DNA of 64,000 nt from positions 10,090,264 through 10,154,263 of the forward strand of contig CM054159.1 of assembly GCA_028751875.1 (NCBI GenBank), read 5' to 3'. The DNA comes from Rapana venosa (Eukaryota; Mollusca; Gastropoda; Neogastropoda; Muricidae). Positions 36,158 to 48,436 of the stretch are shown here, piece by piece. The notes under the pieces are model-generated. The model saw nothing but the letters and a program-made list of their open reading frames with translations. It ran no database searches and was not told the DNA's origin. A program made the position numbers and the translations under genes. Within the stretch, counting starts at the first letter, position 1; the number at the start of each line of letters is the position of its first letter.

Positions 36158-38573
36158 TATGGAATTTATATAGCGCTGAATCTTGTAAAGCAACAAATCA
36201 AAGCGCTCAGATTTTTTTTTTCTAAAGATTCTTTTTTATATGCGTGTGTATGCGTTTTAAAAATTTTTTATACATGTATATATTAGGTCTGTCACCTTGT
36301 AAAATTTATCACATGTACTTTTGTCATGCTGCTATACTTACTGAAGTATAGTATTATCAGTTCAAGTTTAAAATATTAGTATTTCTATTTACCAATGAAT
36401 GTAAAAAATTCATAACACTTTTGCTGTTATTCTTACTGAAGTAATTGCCTGTCTGAAACAAATAAAAGCGAAATAATAGTTAATACAGTTTAAGTCATAG
36501 AATTTTATCACATTCAGTGTGGCATGGTTTGAATAAATTTATGTGTTTTTGTTTGTATGGAGAGAATGTTTTGTTTTCTACAGTTAAAAAGCATAAGTGA
36601 ATTTGTTTGGTTAGAGTTTTTTGTTTTCTATAATATGAAAAAGCATCAGTGAATTTGTTTCGTTTTTTTTTTAACTAACTAGTGCTTTAGAGCTTTCTTT
36701 GCCATTTTTACTGAAGCATTTGTTTTTTTAAATAGCTCCACTGATTCTGATAATTGTCACTCTGAATCTGACAGTGGCACACTATGTGAAGTCTTTGTCT
36801 ATAGATCCATCTGTCTGATACATTGCAAATGAACTTGATGAAGTTCAGCTGCTTAACTTTGTTATTTTTGCTGGTCGATATAGTTTGTTTAGCACATCTG
36901 TTCAGAGGGCAGGATTTAGAATTGATAATGAAAATTGAAATATTGTCACAATGATAAAATCCTGCATCAGTGCATGCTGTACTGTATGCATAGTAATTTT
37001 GTATCTGATCATTGTCTGCACATGCAGACATTAGGAATTTGTATCATCATATTGAATGATTGATTGAATGCATGGTTTTATCTAGTAACTGAGCAACACA
37101 TGTTCATACTCATTCCCCGATTCTTAAATAAATTTCAGAAAATGTTCTAAGTAAAAAGGAACTAGAAAATCGAGCTGACATAATACAAGTTCATAACACA
37201 ATTTGGAGTTGAATTGAATCTGATTTTGTTTTATATAATATATTAACTTGATAACATTAACAAACTTATAAGGGAAAACCAGATGAGTTCAAAACATTCA
37301 GTTTTTTGCATGATCTCACATATGTGTTTCTTCCTGATTTTTGCAACAACTCACACATCTCTGAAGATGGTTCAGCAACAAACTTTCCTTCTTTTTAAAA
37401 AAAAAAGTTTGTGAATTATCGTTTTCCAGAAGTGTCCATGCGTGACCATGTTAAGGGGCGAAGGCACCAGCAGACTCTGGGTGCGATGGAGCGAAGAAAA
37501 GCGATGGCACGAAACAGCCTGTATTGCCACGGCTTTCCTCCATCCATCCTGACCACAGATCTGCGCAGTTATTTCCAACGCTTTGGGCCCGTTACCCGCA
37601 TCATGGTGGAGACACAGAAGGTGTGGATGGGTTTGTCATTAGAATCTGTTCCTTTTGCCGTTTACTTTCTCTTGACGTCTCAGAATATTTTGTATTGTTT
37701 TGTTTTGTTTTGATTTCTGTTCCTCAGCGAGAGCAATGGTTAGATTTTGCATATATACAGTGTTGATTCTAGGGTGCGCCCTTGCGGGATTCCCGCATTT
37801 TTCTCAACATTGCCGCAAAATAATGTCCGCAGTGCGCCCGAACGAGCGCAAAAAAACCCCAACAATGCCGCGTATTTGAACGAAGACTGCGCCCGCGCAA
37901 CTGCCGTTCATATAGTCTCTAAGAGTAAACAAGAGCTACTTCCGCCATAGTTTTCGGTCAATATTTTTTATTGGCTCAGCGTCTCACTTTCAACCAATCG
38001 CAAAACTGTAGTTCGTCCATGTGAGTTAGGCTTTATCAGGTAACTGGTTCCCCTGGCGGTCATTGCGTCGATAGCTTACCCGAGGGGCTGCACGTTTTAC
38101 TGATTAGTGCCTTCCAGCCATTGCCACAATGAAGCGGAATAGGCCTAATTCGACTTTGTTTTCTTACTCGTTCACGTCTTCTTCCAAGAAGCCTTGTACT
38201 CCTAAAGCCAGTGAGGTGATGGGGACCGAGATAGTAGAAGAGATAATCGGAAGACGCTGGGTCCCAGCAGGGTTCTGAGCCGGTAGAGGAGACATTGAAA
38301 ATAGTTGCCCTGAAGACTTTCCAGAAAGTCTGGTTAGACAAGTGGCCCTGGCTTGAGAACAGTGACAACGGTGTGCAGTGTCGGCTGTGTATCATACACA
38401 GAAAGAATAATGCCTTCACTAAAAGTGGATGCACAAATTACCGAACAAGTACTTTGGAGCGTCACACAAAAACAGCGGATCACCAGGAGGCTGTACAAGG
38501 TGAAAATCTTCAAAAAGACTTCCACCAGGTATGCCCTTGCGGGCTTCTCTCGATCACGCTCTCTCTCTTCTCT

Positions 38574-38655
<82 letters not shown>

Positions 38656-38800
38656 CCCCTTTCTCTCTCTCATGATTATAATAAATATTATATATTATTT
38701 ATATACTTTTTTTCTATAATATAAATATATAATGTATCCAATATAGATCTCTCATTCTCAGAATGAAAACATACAAATTTGACTTAGATTTGACTTTGAC

Positions 38801-38894
<94 letters not shown>

Positions 38895-39029
38895 GCTTTC
38901 TTTCTTTTTTTCTGTCTTTCTCTCTCATATGTATAAGTATATATCTCCTGTATCACTAAGTATCTCTACATCTCTGAGTCAGTGAATGTGAAAATTTGAC
39001 TTTGACTCTTATATTAATATTTATCTATA

Positions 39030-39067
<38 letters not shown>

Positions 39068-42000
39068 TTTAATATAGCCCCCCCACCCCCCATATGTATG
39101 TTTTTTAATATTTTATTTCTCTCTATATCTCCATGTCTGAATGTGAACTTTGACCTTGATTTAACTTTGACCTCTCTCTATATATATTGTACAGTAGCAA
39201 TGCATTAAGATCTCTATGTAGTTTATAAATTCTCCATTTCTGAATGTTCCACAATCTGAAAAAATATACTTTGGGTCCCTCTCTCTCTCCACACACACAC
39301 TCACTCACTCGCACTGAAAAATTAAAAAGTTGCAAACACTAACACAGTAACAGGTGTAAAATATGAAAGTGAAATTTCAGACATAAACCAAACCTGGGTA
39401 TGTTGTAAAAGTTCCATTGTATGCCAGAATGTGGCAGTGAACATTATCACTAAAACCAGACTGCATTATTGAAACCAGTATGTCTGTTTTTCTCTGCTTT
39501 ATTTGTTCAATTGTGTAATGTTGCCTCTTTCTGTAAGATTTGTTTTAAAAAAAATAAATCATGAATTTTTTTAAAGAATTGTTTGAAGGTTTTATTTCAT
39601 ATTTTGAAAGGTTTCAATTTTCATACTTTGTGGTAAAGTCATGTTTAGGCAAATATGCTAGAACATTTTTGTGAAATCTTGTTTTCAGGCTGCTGAAACA
39701 GCTGCTCAGAGGGCCTCTTCCAGTAACAGCAGTATCATTGCTGTTATGAGGACAGTGTTTTGGATGCCAAAGAAGACCTCCCAAAAACAGAAAAATTCCA
39801 AAGTTTGATGGAGTTTCAAAGAATTCGGAACCAATTGCGTGGACGATTGTCTATTGGTGGCAATGCCACATACCCTCCAGATTTTTCTGGTGAGGATTTC
39901 CAGGAATGTTTGGCTGACGATTTCACCAAAACATTATCCAAGAAAAAAAGGCCGGGTTTTACTCATTGACGACTACTGATATTGCGTCAGAAACATTTAT
40001 TATTTATGTTAAATCAGGGTTTTCAAATTTTTGCCTAGGCACTTTTTAAAAAAAATATCACAGTTGGGGACAAAAAATCTGATGAAAAGGGTTTTGGGTT
40101 TGGGCCATTAAAAGGAAGCATTTTTAGATAAAGGCCTGGATTAAAAAAAGTTACTTTTTTTTGGATTGATGGGCTGCTGTTTGGGGGGGAAGAAAAAGGG
40201 TGGGCACCCTTGATCAAACGGAAAGTCAGCTGTTTGAATTTCACGCATGCTCATGGGTTTTTTATTTGGCAACACCCCAAGGCATCAAAAAACATCCCTA
40301 CATGAAAGGGGGAAGCAGCACTGTAACCAATTTTTATTTGGAGGGGGCAATCTGGAAACGAAAGTGTGAGTGGAAAGGATTCAAAAAATAATAGATGACC
40401 CGTTCTTAAAATAAAGGAATGCCATGAAATCAGATGGATTTTTTTTTTGAGGCTGTAAAAGCAGTTTTTTTGTGCTGGGCATCCTCTTTACTTCTTCAGG
40501 GAAGAGAAGACGCAAATCCCAAAACAATATTTCACAGATCAGGCAATAAATCATTTTTGTGTGGAATCCTGATGGACATTCTGCCTTCTCTGTCTCAGCT
40601 ATCAATGGTCCTACAAAAGCAAGACCTGGACATTGCCCGTGTTCAGCCTGCATTGACTGGACTCCAGAACAAGTTGAAGTTGGCCAGAACTGGTAAAACT
40701 CACTACCAGAGTGATTTAATAGAGAAATTGGAAAAGAAAAGGGACAGTGATGGAAAAACAACAGACATAAAATACAAACAAAGAAAACTGAAGTTTAGCA
40801 CAAGTGTCACAGCAGCAACAAAGGAAATTGAGGACATCAGAGTGAGGTTCTGTGACAATTTGTTAAGAAACATAGAAGACTGGTTCCCCAAACATTCTAC
40901 AGATGTGGCTTCAGCCTTTGGTGTGCTGGGCATGCGCCCTTTGTCTTTGCTATCTGCTGAAGACAAGGCAGAGTATGGTGTATGTGAGCTGAGGTTGCTG
41001 ACAGACTTTTATGGACAAAGGACTACACAAGGGACAGTTGTCAGTGAACCTTTGCTCAGTAAAGATGCATGTATGGAGGAATGGTCCATGGCCAAAGAAA
41101 TAGTCCTTCAGAACCACTACCCCAGAGACTCCACAAGAAGACTATACAAGATCCTGTATGATTTCCATAAAGAAAGCTTGCCAAATCTTCTTCTTCTAGC
41201 AAATTTGGCATTGACAATGCCTTTCCAAACTGCTGACTGTGAAAGAGGGTTTAGCTGTCAGAATGCCATTAAGACTGCAAGGAGGAACAGACTGAAAGAA
41301 GAAAGTTTGAATGTGTTGATGACAATCAAGTGTGAAGGAGGCTCCATGTCTGAATGTGATATTTCTGGTGCTGCTGCCATTTGGAAAGCCAAGAAAGACA
41401 GAAGAATTAACAAAAAATAGTGTGACAGTGACTTCCCTTCCTTGTAAAGTTGTATAATAGCCTTAGCCAAGAAAAGATAGTTTTGAAGACAGCTTTTGTG
41501 TGTAATTGTATTATTTGATTAGAGAGCTGGATTTTGTAGCTGCGGCTGTTTGTATCAGAGTGTTTCTTTTTTTTGTAACATTCAATTATCAGTCACAACA
41601 AATATAGGACTTGTGCTGTATTTATTATCAGTGTACATAGACTTTCCACCAGACTGGGCTGAAGACACAGTTTTTACACATATTTTGAAGTAAGATGGAG
41701 AGACTAGTTCTCTTAGTTTTCAACAAAAGTGATGTGTCAAATTACTGAGAGTGACAGTTCGAGAGGTTTTGGTGCTTACCAGCTGTTGTGTTCCTGTATC
41801 AGAGTGCATCCTACAGATTACCTCCAACAGGTAAGGTGAATATTTTATTCTGTCTATGTGCCTGCCTGTTTGTTTTGTTGCTCTTACAGTACTAAGGATA
41901 CTATAAGCAAATACTACTTGCCCCCCTTTTTATGAGGGGGGGGGAATGCCCCCTTTTTTTCATTTTAGGGAGCCCTTGGGCCCCCTTTTTTGAAATCCTA

Positions 42001-45000
42001 GAATCAACACTGTATATATATATGCAGAGGGGACGGGATAGCTCAGTGGTCGGAGCACTCGCTTTCCCCCAGCCAAGTTAAGCAGCGTCGAGCGTGGTTA
42101 CCACTTGGATGGGTGACCGTTTGCGCGCCTTGGCTTCAGTAGATTTCCCCCAGTTCACAGGGTCAGGGAAGGTAAAGCAGCGAGGGAGAGGAGATGGGCG
42201 CCACCCTCAATATGCTGGCCCTAGAGAAGTGAGGTCTCTGACGCATTGCTCCCCGACGACCTTATAGGTTATGGGACTCCTTTACCTTTTACCTTATATA
42301 TGCAGTTGTTTTGACCCACTATTAAGGGAACCACATTCCAACTTCAGGAGTGGTGTCTAAACATGACACCTGTGTGCATGTGTTTTGGAAGTGTTTGTTT
42401 TTTTAATTTGTCATCCCTTCCTACTAGCTCAAAGTGGCCCACTCTTCCAAACTCTTTCTACTGTTACATATGTGTAAGACTGAGATCTAGCAGTTTTTGT
42501 AAGTTCTATACTTTTCACTTTTTGTAATGTGGCTGAAAAAACTGCTAGTGGTGCCCATGATGCTGTTGTAAGTGTAAACTTAAAATTGGTAAAAGTCCCA
42601 TCAGTGCTGACCAAGTTTGTTTTGAATTATCTACAACAGGGTAAAGCAAACCCTCCCATCTTTGGTCTCGAAGAAAGGGCTACCATAGACATTTCATGAA
42701 AGCAGAAATGCAAGCAGCGTGTAATTTGTAGTGCTGTGTGATGAAACATTGTTCAGTGCTGGATGGCTATTGATTTCTAGTTCATCCTTACAATTCTTTT
42801 GAGCAGTCATAATAGTCCTTGCCTGTTATCCCTCTCTCTCTTTGACATGTACTGTTGCCACACACGTGTGTGTGTGCTTTATCTCACACTTCTGTTCCGC
42901 CAGGGATGCTACTGCATTGTGCAGTACGACACGGAAGTGCCTGTGCAGAAAGCGCTGAGCCAGAGAAACCACCAGCTGCACGGCTGCTCTCTGACCGTGC
43001 GGCCCAGGAAGCCCATCACCCCACACCGCCGCCCCTCTGAGGCCGAACGCAACCAGCGCAAAGCTAAAGCTTCCCAGGAGGAGGAGGACCAGGCAGACTC
43101 CTCCCACGAGCAGCTGATGGGCTCCTTGCTTCAGGCGGAAAATGTGAGCAAGCCGCTTTTGGTGGTGGTGGTGTGTGTGTAGGGGGGGTGGATGATGGAG
43201 GATGGGGTGGCGGGGGGGGGGGGGGGGGGGGGGGGGGTTGTGTGGGTGTGGTGGTGGGTGGAGGGTGTGTGGGTGGGTTGGGGGGGAGCTGGGTGTGTGT
43301 GGAGGGTGGGTGGGTTGGTGGGGAGCTGGGGGGTTGTGTGGGTGTGTTTTGTGTGTGTGTTGTGTGTGTGTGTGCATGTGTGTGTGTGTGTAGGGGGGGT
43401 GGAGGGTGGGGGTGGGGGGGGGGGGGGGTTGTGTGGGTGTGTTGTGTTTTGTGTGTGTGTTGAGTGGTGTGTGTGTGTGGAGGGTGGGTGGATGGGTGGG
43501 TTGGGGGGGAGCTGGTGTGTGTGTGTGTGTGTGTAGAACATCTTTACTCAACATTTTCAAGTTCTGATCTTTTGTATTTGGTTCTGAGAATGTGTACTAA
43601 TTTTGCTGAGCCTGTGTTCTGTGAATTCTGATTTGGAGTGTGTGTGTGTGTGTGCGCGCGTGCGTGTGTGTGTGTGTGTGTGTGTTAACAGGTGTTGGCT
43701 CAAATGGAGATGCTTTACGAAACGATGCGTTTGTCTGATGCTGATCTGGAGAGAAGAAAGAGTGTGTGCGACTATCTCTACTCTGTACTCAACCCATTCT
43801 TCCCCAGTAAGTCTCTTTCTGTTTTTGTTGTTGGTTCAGCTCCTTTGTCTGTCTGTCATACAACACTTTTGTTTTTGGGAAAATTCAACATGCTTCATTT
43901 ACCAGAATTTTTCGAGATTTTGGGGGTTTATTTTGGAAAGGGGAGGAAGCTACAGCTGACATGGTTTGACTCGGACTATGTTGTTTCAGCGTGCTCCATT
44001 CATCAGTTTGGATCGTCAGTGAATGGGTTTGGGCTGAAGGGGTGTGACATGGACATCTTTCTCGATCTGCACGACACAGATGTCAGTCTGCAGCGTGAGG
44101 AAACGCTTAGGCACAAGGTTTGTCTTCAGGAGTTGAGTGTGACTTGTTTTTGTAACTACATTGTGTGTTTGGTGGTGGTGACTATTTCTTTTTGCTTTTA
44201 TTTTTCAAAAGCGCAAGATCAATTTAAGAATCAAAGACCAAATTGTTTTAAAGAAATTCAGGTAGGACAGAAACTATTTTCTGCTAAGTTAATGATTGCT
44301 GCTGTTTATGACAGCTTAGTTAATGATTGTTCTGGACTGTGACAGAGAAATCTTCATCACTGAGCTGTACTAATCCTACTAAATGGATGCAGCTCCCCAT
44401 ATTCATTTTTCACAGACCTGTAGAATGTCATAATCAGTAAACAGAAAGACGCGTATTCATTGCAGTTATTATATCACAGAACTGCTTACAATTTTTCCAT
44501 AAGTTTTTTTTTTTTTTTTAGAAAATGAGGTTAAACTACAGATTTACAATTGTGAGTCAAAACCTGTGATTTTGTTTGAAGGAAGGTGGCAGGATGGTTA
44601 AGATGTTTGCCTGCCAACAAGTAAACCATGAGGTTCTGGGTTCAATTCCCAGCCTCGCCCTTTCTTCCCAGTTTGACCCAAAAAAATTGAACTGAATGTC
44701 AAAGTCTTTCGGATGAGACTATAAACCGAGGCCCTGTGTGCGAACGCATGCAGAACATCTTGTGCACACGTTAAATCCTGTTCCACTGTTCGAAAGAGTA
44801 GGCCATTGTGTGCCGGTGGGAACAGATGACCAAAAAAAATTGACAAAAAAATTTTTTTAACGCATACACACGCATTAAAAAAAAAAGTCATCTGAGCGCT
44901 TTGATTTGTTGCTTTACAAGATTCAGCGCTATATAAATTCCATACATTATTATTATTATTATTTTCACTACATCAAAAGTATGACTTTTCTGTGTTTGCA

Positions 45001-47625
45001 AAAGTGGTTTTTTGGGGGGGCTGTTGCGACAGTTGAAGCCGGTGAACCTGCCTTACATTCGGGAAATTCAGTCGCTGAAAACCACAGAGGGCCCCCTCAT
45101 GCCCTCCCAGCTACGGCAGCTGTCGCTGGTTCACCGGGTGAAGCTGATGTCGCGCATCCTCATGCAGCACGCCCACCACTGCATGGAGGTGCTGTTCGTG
45201 CCCAGCGTGCGCTGCCCCATCGTGCGCTTCATCCACTCGCCCACAGGCATCAAGTGCGACCTCTCCATCAACAACAGGTCAGGAAAGCCTACTGGATCCA
45301 GCGCTTTGATCTGTTGCACTACCAGATTCAGCGCTATATAAATTCCATACATTATTATTATTATTATTATTATCCACCCTTCTTTTTTTTCTGATCCTGT
45401 GTTAAGCTTTTTTAAAAAATTGTGTACCTAGGCAGACAAGTGTTTTTTTGACGTGTAGTCCATGGATTGGGTTGCAGTTTTCTCCTAGAGTTTTGGTTTT
45501 TTGGGGGGATTTGCAGGTGTTCATGAATGTTGATGCCAAAAGTAGTGCCTGTCCCCTGTTTTATTCTCTTTGCAAGGGTTTTTTTTTTTTGGGGGGGGGG
45601 GGGGGGGGGAGGTAGGATCAATCTTGTGTTGGGATGGTAGGATCAATCTTGTGTTGGGATAAATACTGCAGGTATCAACATTCATCTAAATTCAGTTGAA
45701 AATGTAGAAAAAGTGACAACTAGAAAAGGAAATACTGAATGATTTTTTGTAGAATGGCACAGTCTTGAAGTTTTCTTATAAACGAGTTACAAAAGACTGC
45801 CACCTTGCCAACCTAACAAAAACACCCTGACTTTAGCACTAGGAAGATGAAAGAATCTCTGATTTGCAGATGTTAGACTAATAATGTGAAGGTTTCAAAA
45901 CAATGTATACCTCTAGACTGAAGAACAAGCAGATACATATAAAACTGTCCAATCTGACAAAGTAGAAGATTTTAGTAGAAATAGTAAACAACATGTGTCA
46001 CACTATATACTGAATGTGTGCATGCAAAACTGCATTTCATAAAAAAATAAAAGTAATCAGATGCTTTTGAAAATAAAAATAAAAACGAAAAGGCTCTTAA
46101 ATTACAAACAGACCTTGTTGTAGCTAAACTCATCTCATTATCCCCAGATGCTGCTCTAAAATTTAAAAACAAAACAAACAAACAAAACAAACAACAACAG
46201 CAAAAAAACTAAAACAACCCAACCAACCAAACCAAACCAAACCAAACCAAACCAGCCAAACAAACCAAACAAACAAACAACAACAGCAAAAAAAACAACC
46301 CACACACACACACACAAAAAACAAACCAACCAACCAAACCAACCAAACCAAAACCAAACCAAACAAAACAAACCAAAAACCAAAAAAAACCCAGACAGAC
46401 TAGCTGACACGTTTGAATCACCCCCGCCCCCACCCCTACCCCCCCCCCCCCCCCCAACCCCCAACCCACCCCTACCCCCACCCCACCCCCAACCCACCCC
46501 CCCACCACACCCCCCACCCCACCACCCTCACCCCCCCTCCCATCAATACTCGCAGACTGGCGCTTCGCAACACGCAGCTGCTGCGGATGTGCGCTGTGGA
46601 GCGGCGTGTGCGGCTGCTGGTGTTTGCGGTGCGTTACTGGGGCCGGTGGAAGCAGGTGGCAGGCAACCAGAACTGCGGGCCCCGCCTGTCCAACTACTGC
46701 CTCTCCCTGCTGGTCCTCTTCTTCCTGGCCAACACACAACCCCCGGTCCTCCCCTCTGTCCAGACCTTGGCTGATATGGCCGGTGAGTTAGTGAGTGGGT
46801 CGTGGGGTGGGGGGGTTTTCTCACAGCCATGGCAGATTTTTGTGCGTGACATTTGGGCTGCTTCATCAGTAATGTTGTTTTGCATTATTTTTCTTACCAT
46901 TGTGGAAAATTTCTGGGTATCTTTTCTTCTTCTTCTTCTTCTTCTTTTCTTCTGCATTCCCTGGCCATGCTAAATTTTAACCCAGTGTGGATGGCAAAGT
47001 CTGCAGTCTGTTGTGGTGACCCCACTGGTCCTCAGGTTTTTCCTGGAGCTCTACTGGGCTGGGCTGGGCTGGGCCACTACGTCTGGTGTCTCAGAGTGTT
47101 GAAGGTTAGGACAGGACTGCAGGATAGGAGAGGGGGCTTGTGGGCCTGTGCCACTGGGGCACTGGTCAGTGTGGGATATTTTTAGGCAGGGGGGAGCTGG
47201 TATAGGAGTCAAGTCCAATTTTTATTTCCAGATGGTGGAGCTGGATTTCTGTGTATAATATTTGTACTGCTCTCTCCTGGGAGTGTGTCACCATTTTTGG
47301 AGCATCATTTTATTTTTCCTCATTTGCATATATATATATATAGAGAGAGAGAGAAACATATGTTTCTCTTTGAGCATGACTTTTTTCTACTGAATAGTGC
47401 TATAAGCAACTCTTCTATTGCCATTGATTCTTCTGACATCCACTTAAGTTTATTGTCTCATCTAAAAGACTAGCATACAGACCATCTCTTGTGATGTGCT
47501 GGAGGGTAAAAAAAAGTCTGTCTTCAGGTGGTAGTCAAAAGTGGGAAGTTCTTGTTTTCCAGATGAGAGTATCATTTGCTAGACTGCTGATCCACCAGTT
47601 GTCAGCAGCTACAGAGTGTATGTGT

Positions 47626-47657
<32 letters not shown>

Positions 47658-47982
47658 GTGTGTGTGTGTGTGCGCTGTTACATCTAGATAAATATAAGCT
47701 TGGGCAATCTGGTTGTCTCCTCAGAGCTGTCAGTGGCCCACCCAGGCAGGTTTTAGGTTGTCCACTTTTCTCTTCAGAGCTGTTGGCAAACCTACCGGAC
47801 AGGATTCAGTCATCTACTTTTCACTTCCAAGCTGATGCATCAGGTCTTTTGCATGTGCCGTGTTTGTTATGCCAGGACAGATTATGCAAAGCTGCTCCAC
47901 CTTAACTCTGTGTGCGAGTTCTTGGTTAAACTGAGGAAGGGTTTTTAGTGGTCTGTTTCTGTTTGCAGAGATATCTGCTGAT

Positions 47983-48013
<31 letters not shown>

Positions 48014-48390
48014 TATCTTTTAAGCTGTGACAAGTTTTAGTTGTCTGCTTCTGTCGGTTGATGTTCTTCGTGAGTGCCGTTTGGTACACTGTTGCCCATC
48101 TTCAAATCCGTCTTCTTCAAATATGTGTAGCAAGTGTGTGTTTTGCCTTCCCCAGGCCCTGAGCAGAAGTGTGTCATAGAAGACTGGGACTGCTCCCTTC
48201 CTGAGAGTGTGCAGCCTTCTGTCAACTCTGATCCTGCAGGTTTTTGTCTCTCCACTTGCTTCTCTCTCTGTCTGTCTCTATATCAGTGTTTCTGTGTTCT
48301 GTCTCGCTACCTCTGTCTCTATTTCGCCATCAGTCTCTGTCTCATTGTGACTAGCTCTCTCTTTCTCTCTCTCTCTCTTTCTCTCTCTCT

Positions 48391-48436
<46 letters not shown>

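Larger units (their letters stand above)
37758..42012 (+). mobile_element. hAT DNA transposon, 4255 bp, with both ends
   Basis: The ends are perfect 16-bp inverted repeats: CAGTGTTGATTCTAGG at 37758-37773 and its complement at 41997-42012. Flanks are CATATATA (37750-37757) and TATATATA (42013-42020), an 8-base duplication with one mismatch, though in low-complexity sequence. Inside are a zinc-finger exon, an intron and a hAT transposase with its C-terminal dimerisation region, of the type seen in ZNF862-like proteins. Frameshifts near 38240 and 39755 and a scrambled stretch at about 39970-40430 mean it is not autonomous as read. It lies in TUT1 intron DNA in the same orientation as the gene. 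Confidence 0.9.

Noticed and set aside
38295..38956. Long Ser/Leu and Arg/Glu frames over CT repeats
   Set aside because: Beyond 38528 these only translate the CT microsatellites of the hAT intron.
42826..43560. 244-codon minus-strand frame rich in His, Thr and Pro
   Set aside because: It is a translation of the GT/G-rich intron tract and the antisense of a TUT1 exon.
46209..46739. 176-codon minus-strand frame rich in Gly, Val and Trp
   Set aside because: It is antisense to a TUT1 exon and the AAAC/C-rich repeats; no family resemblance.
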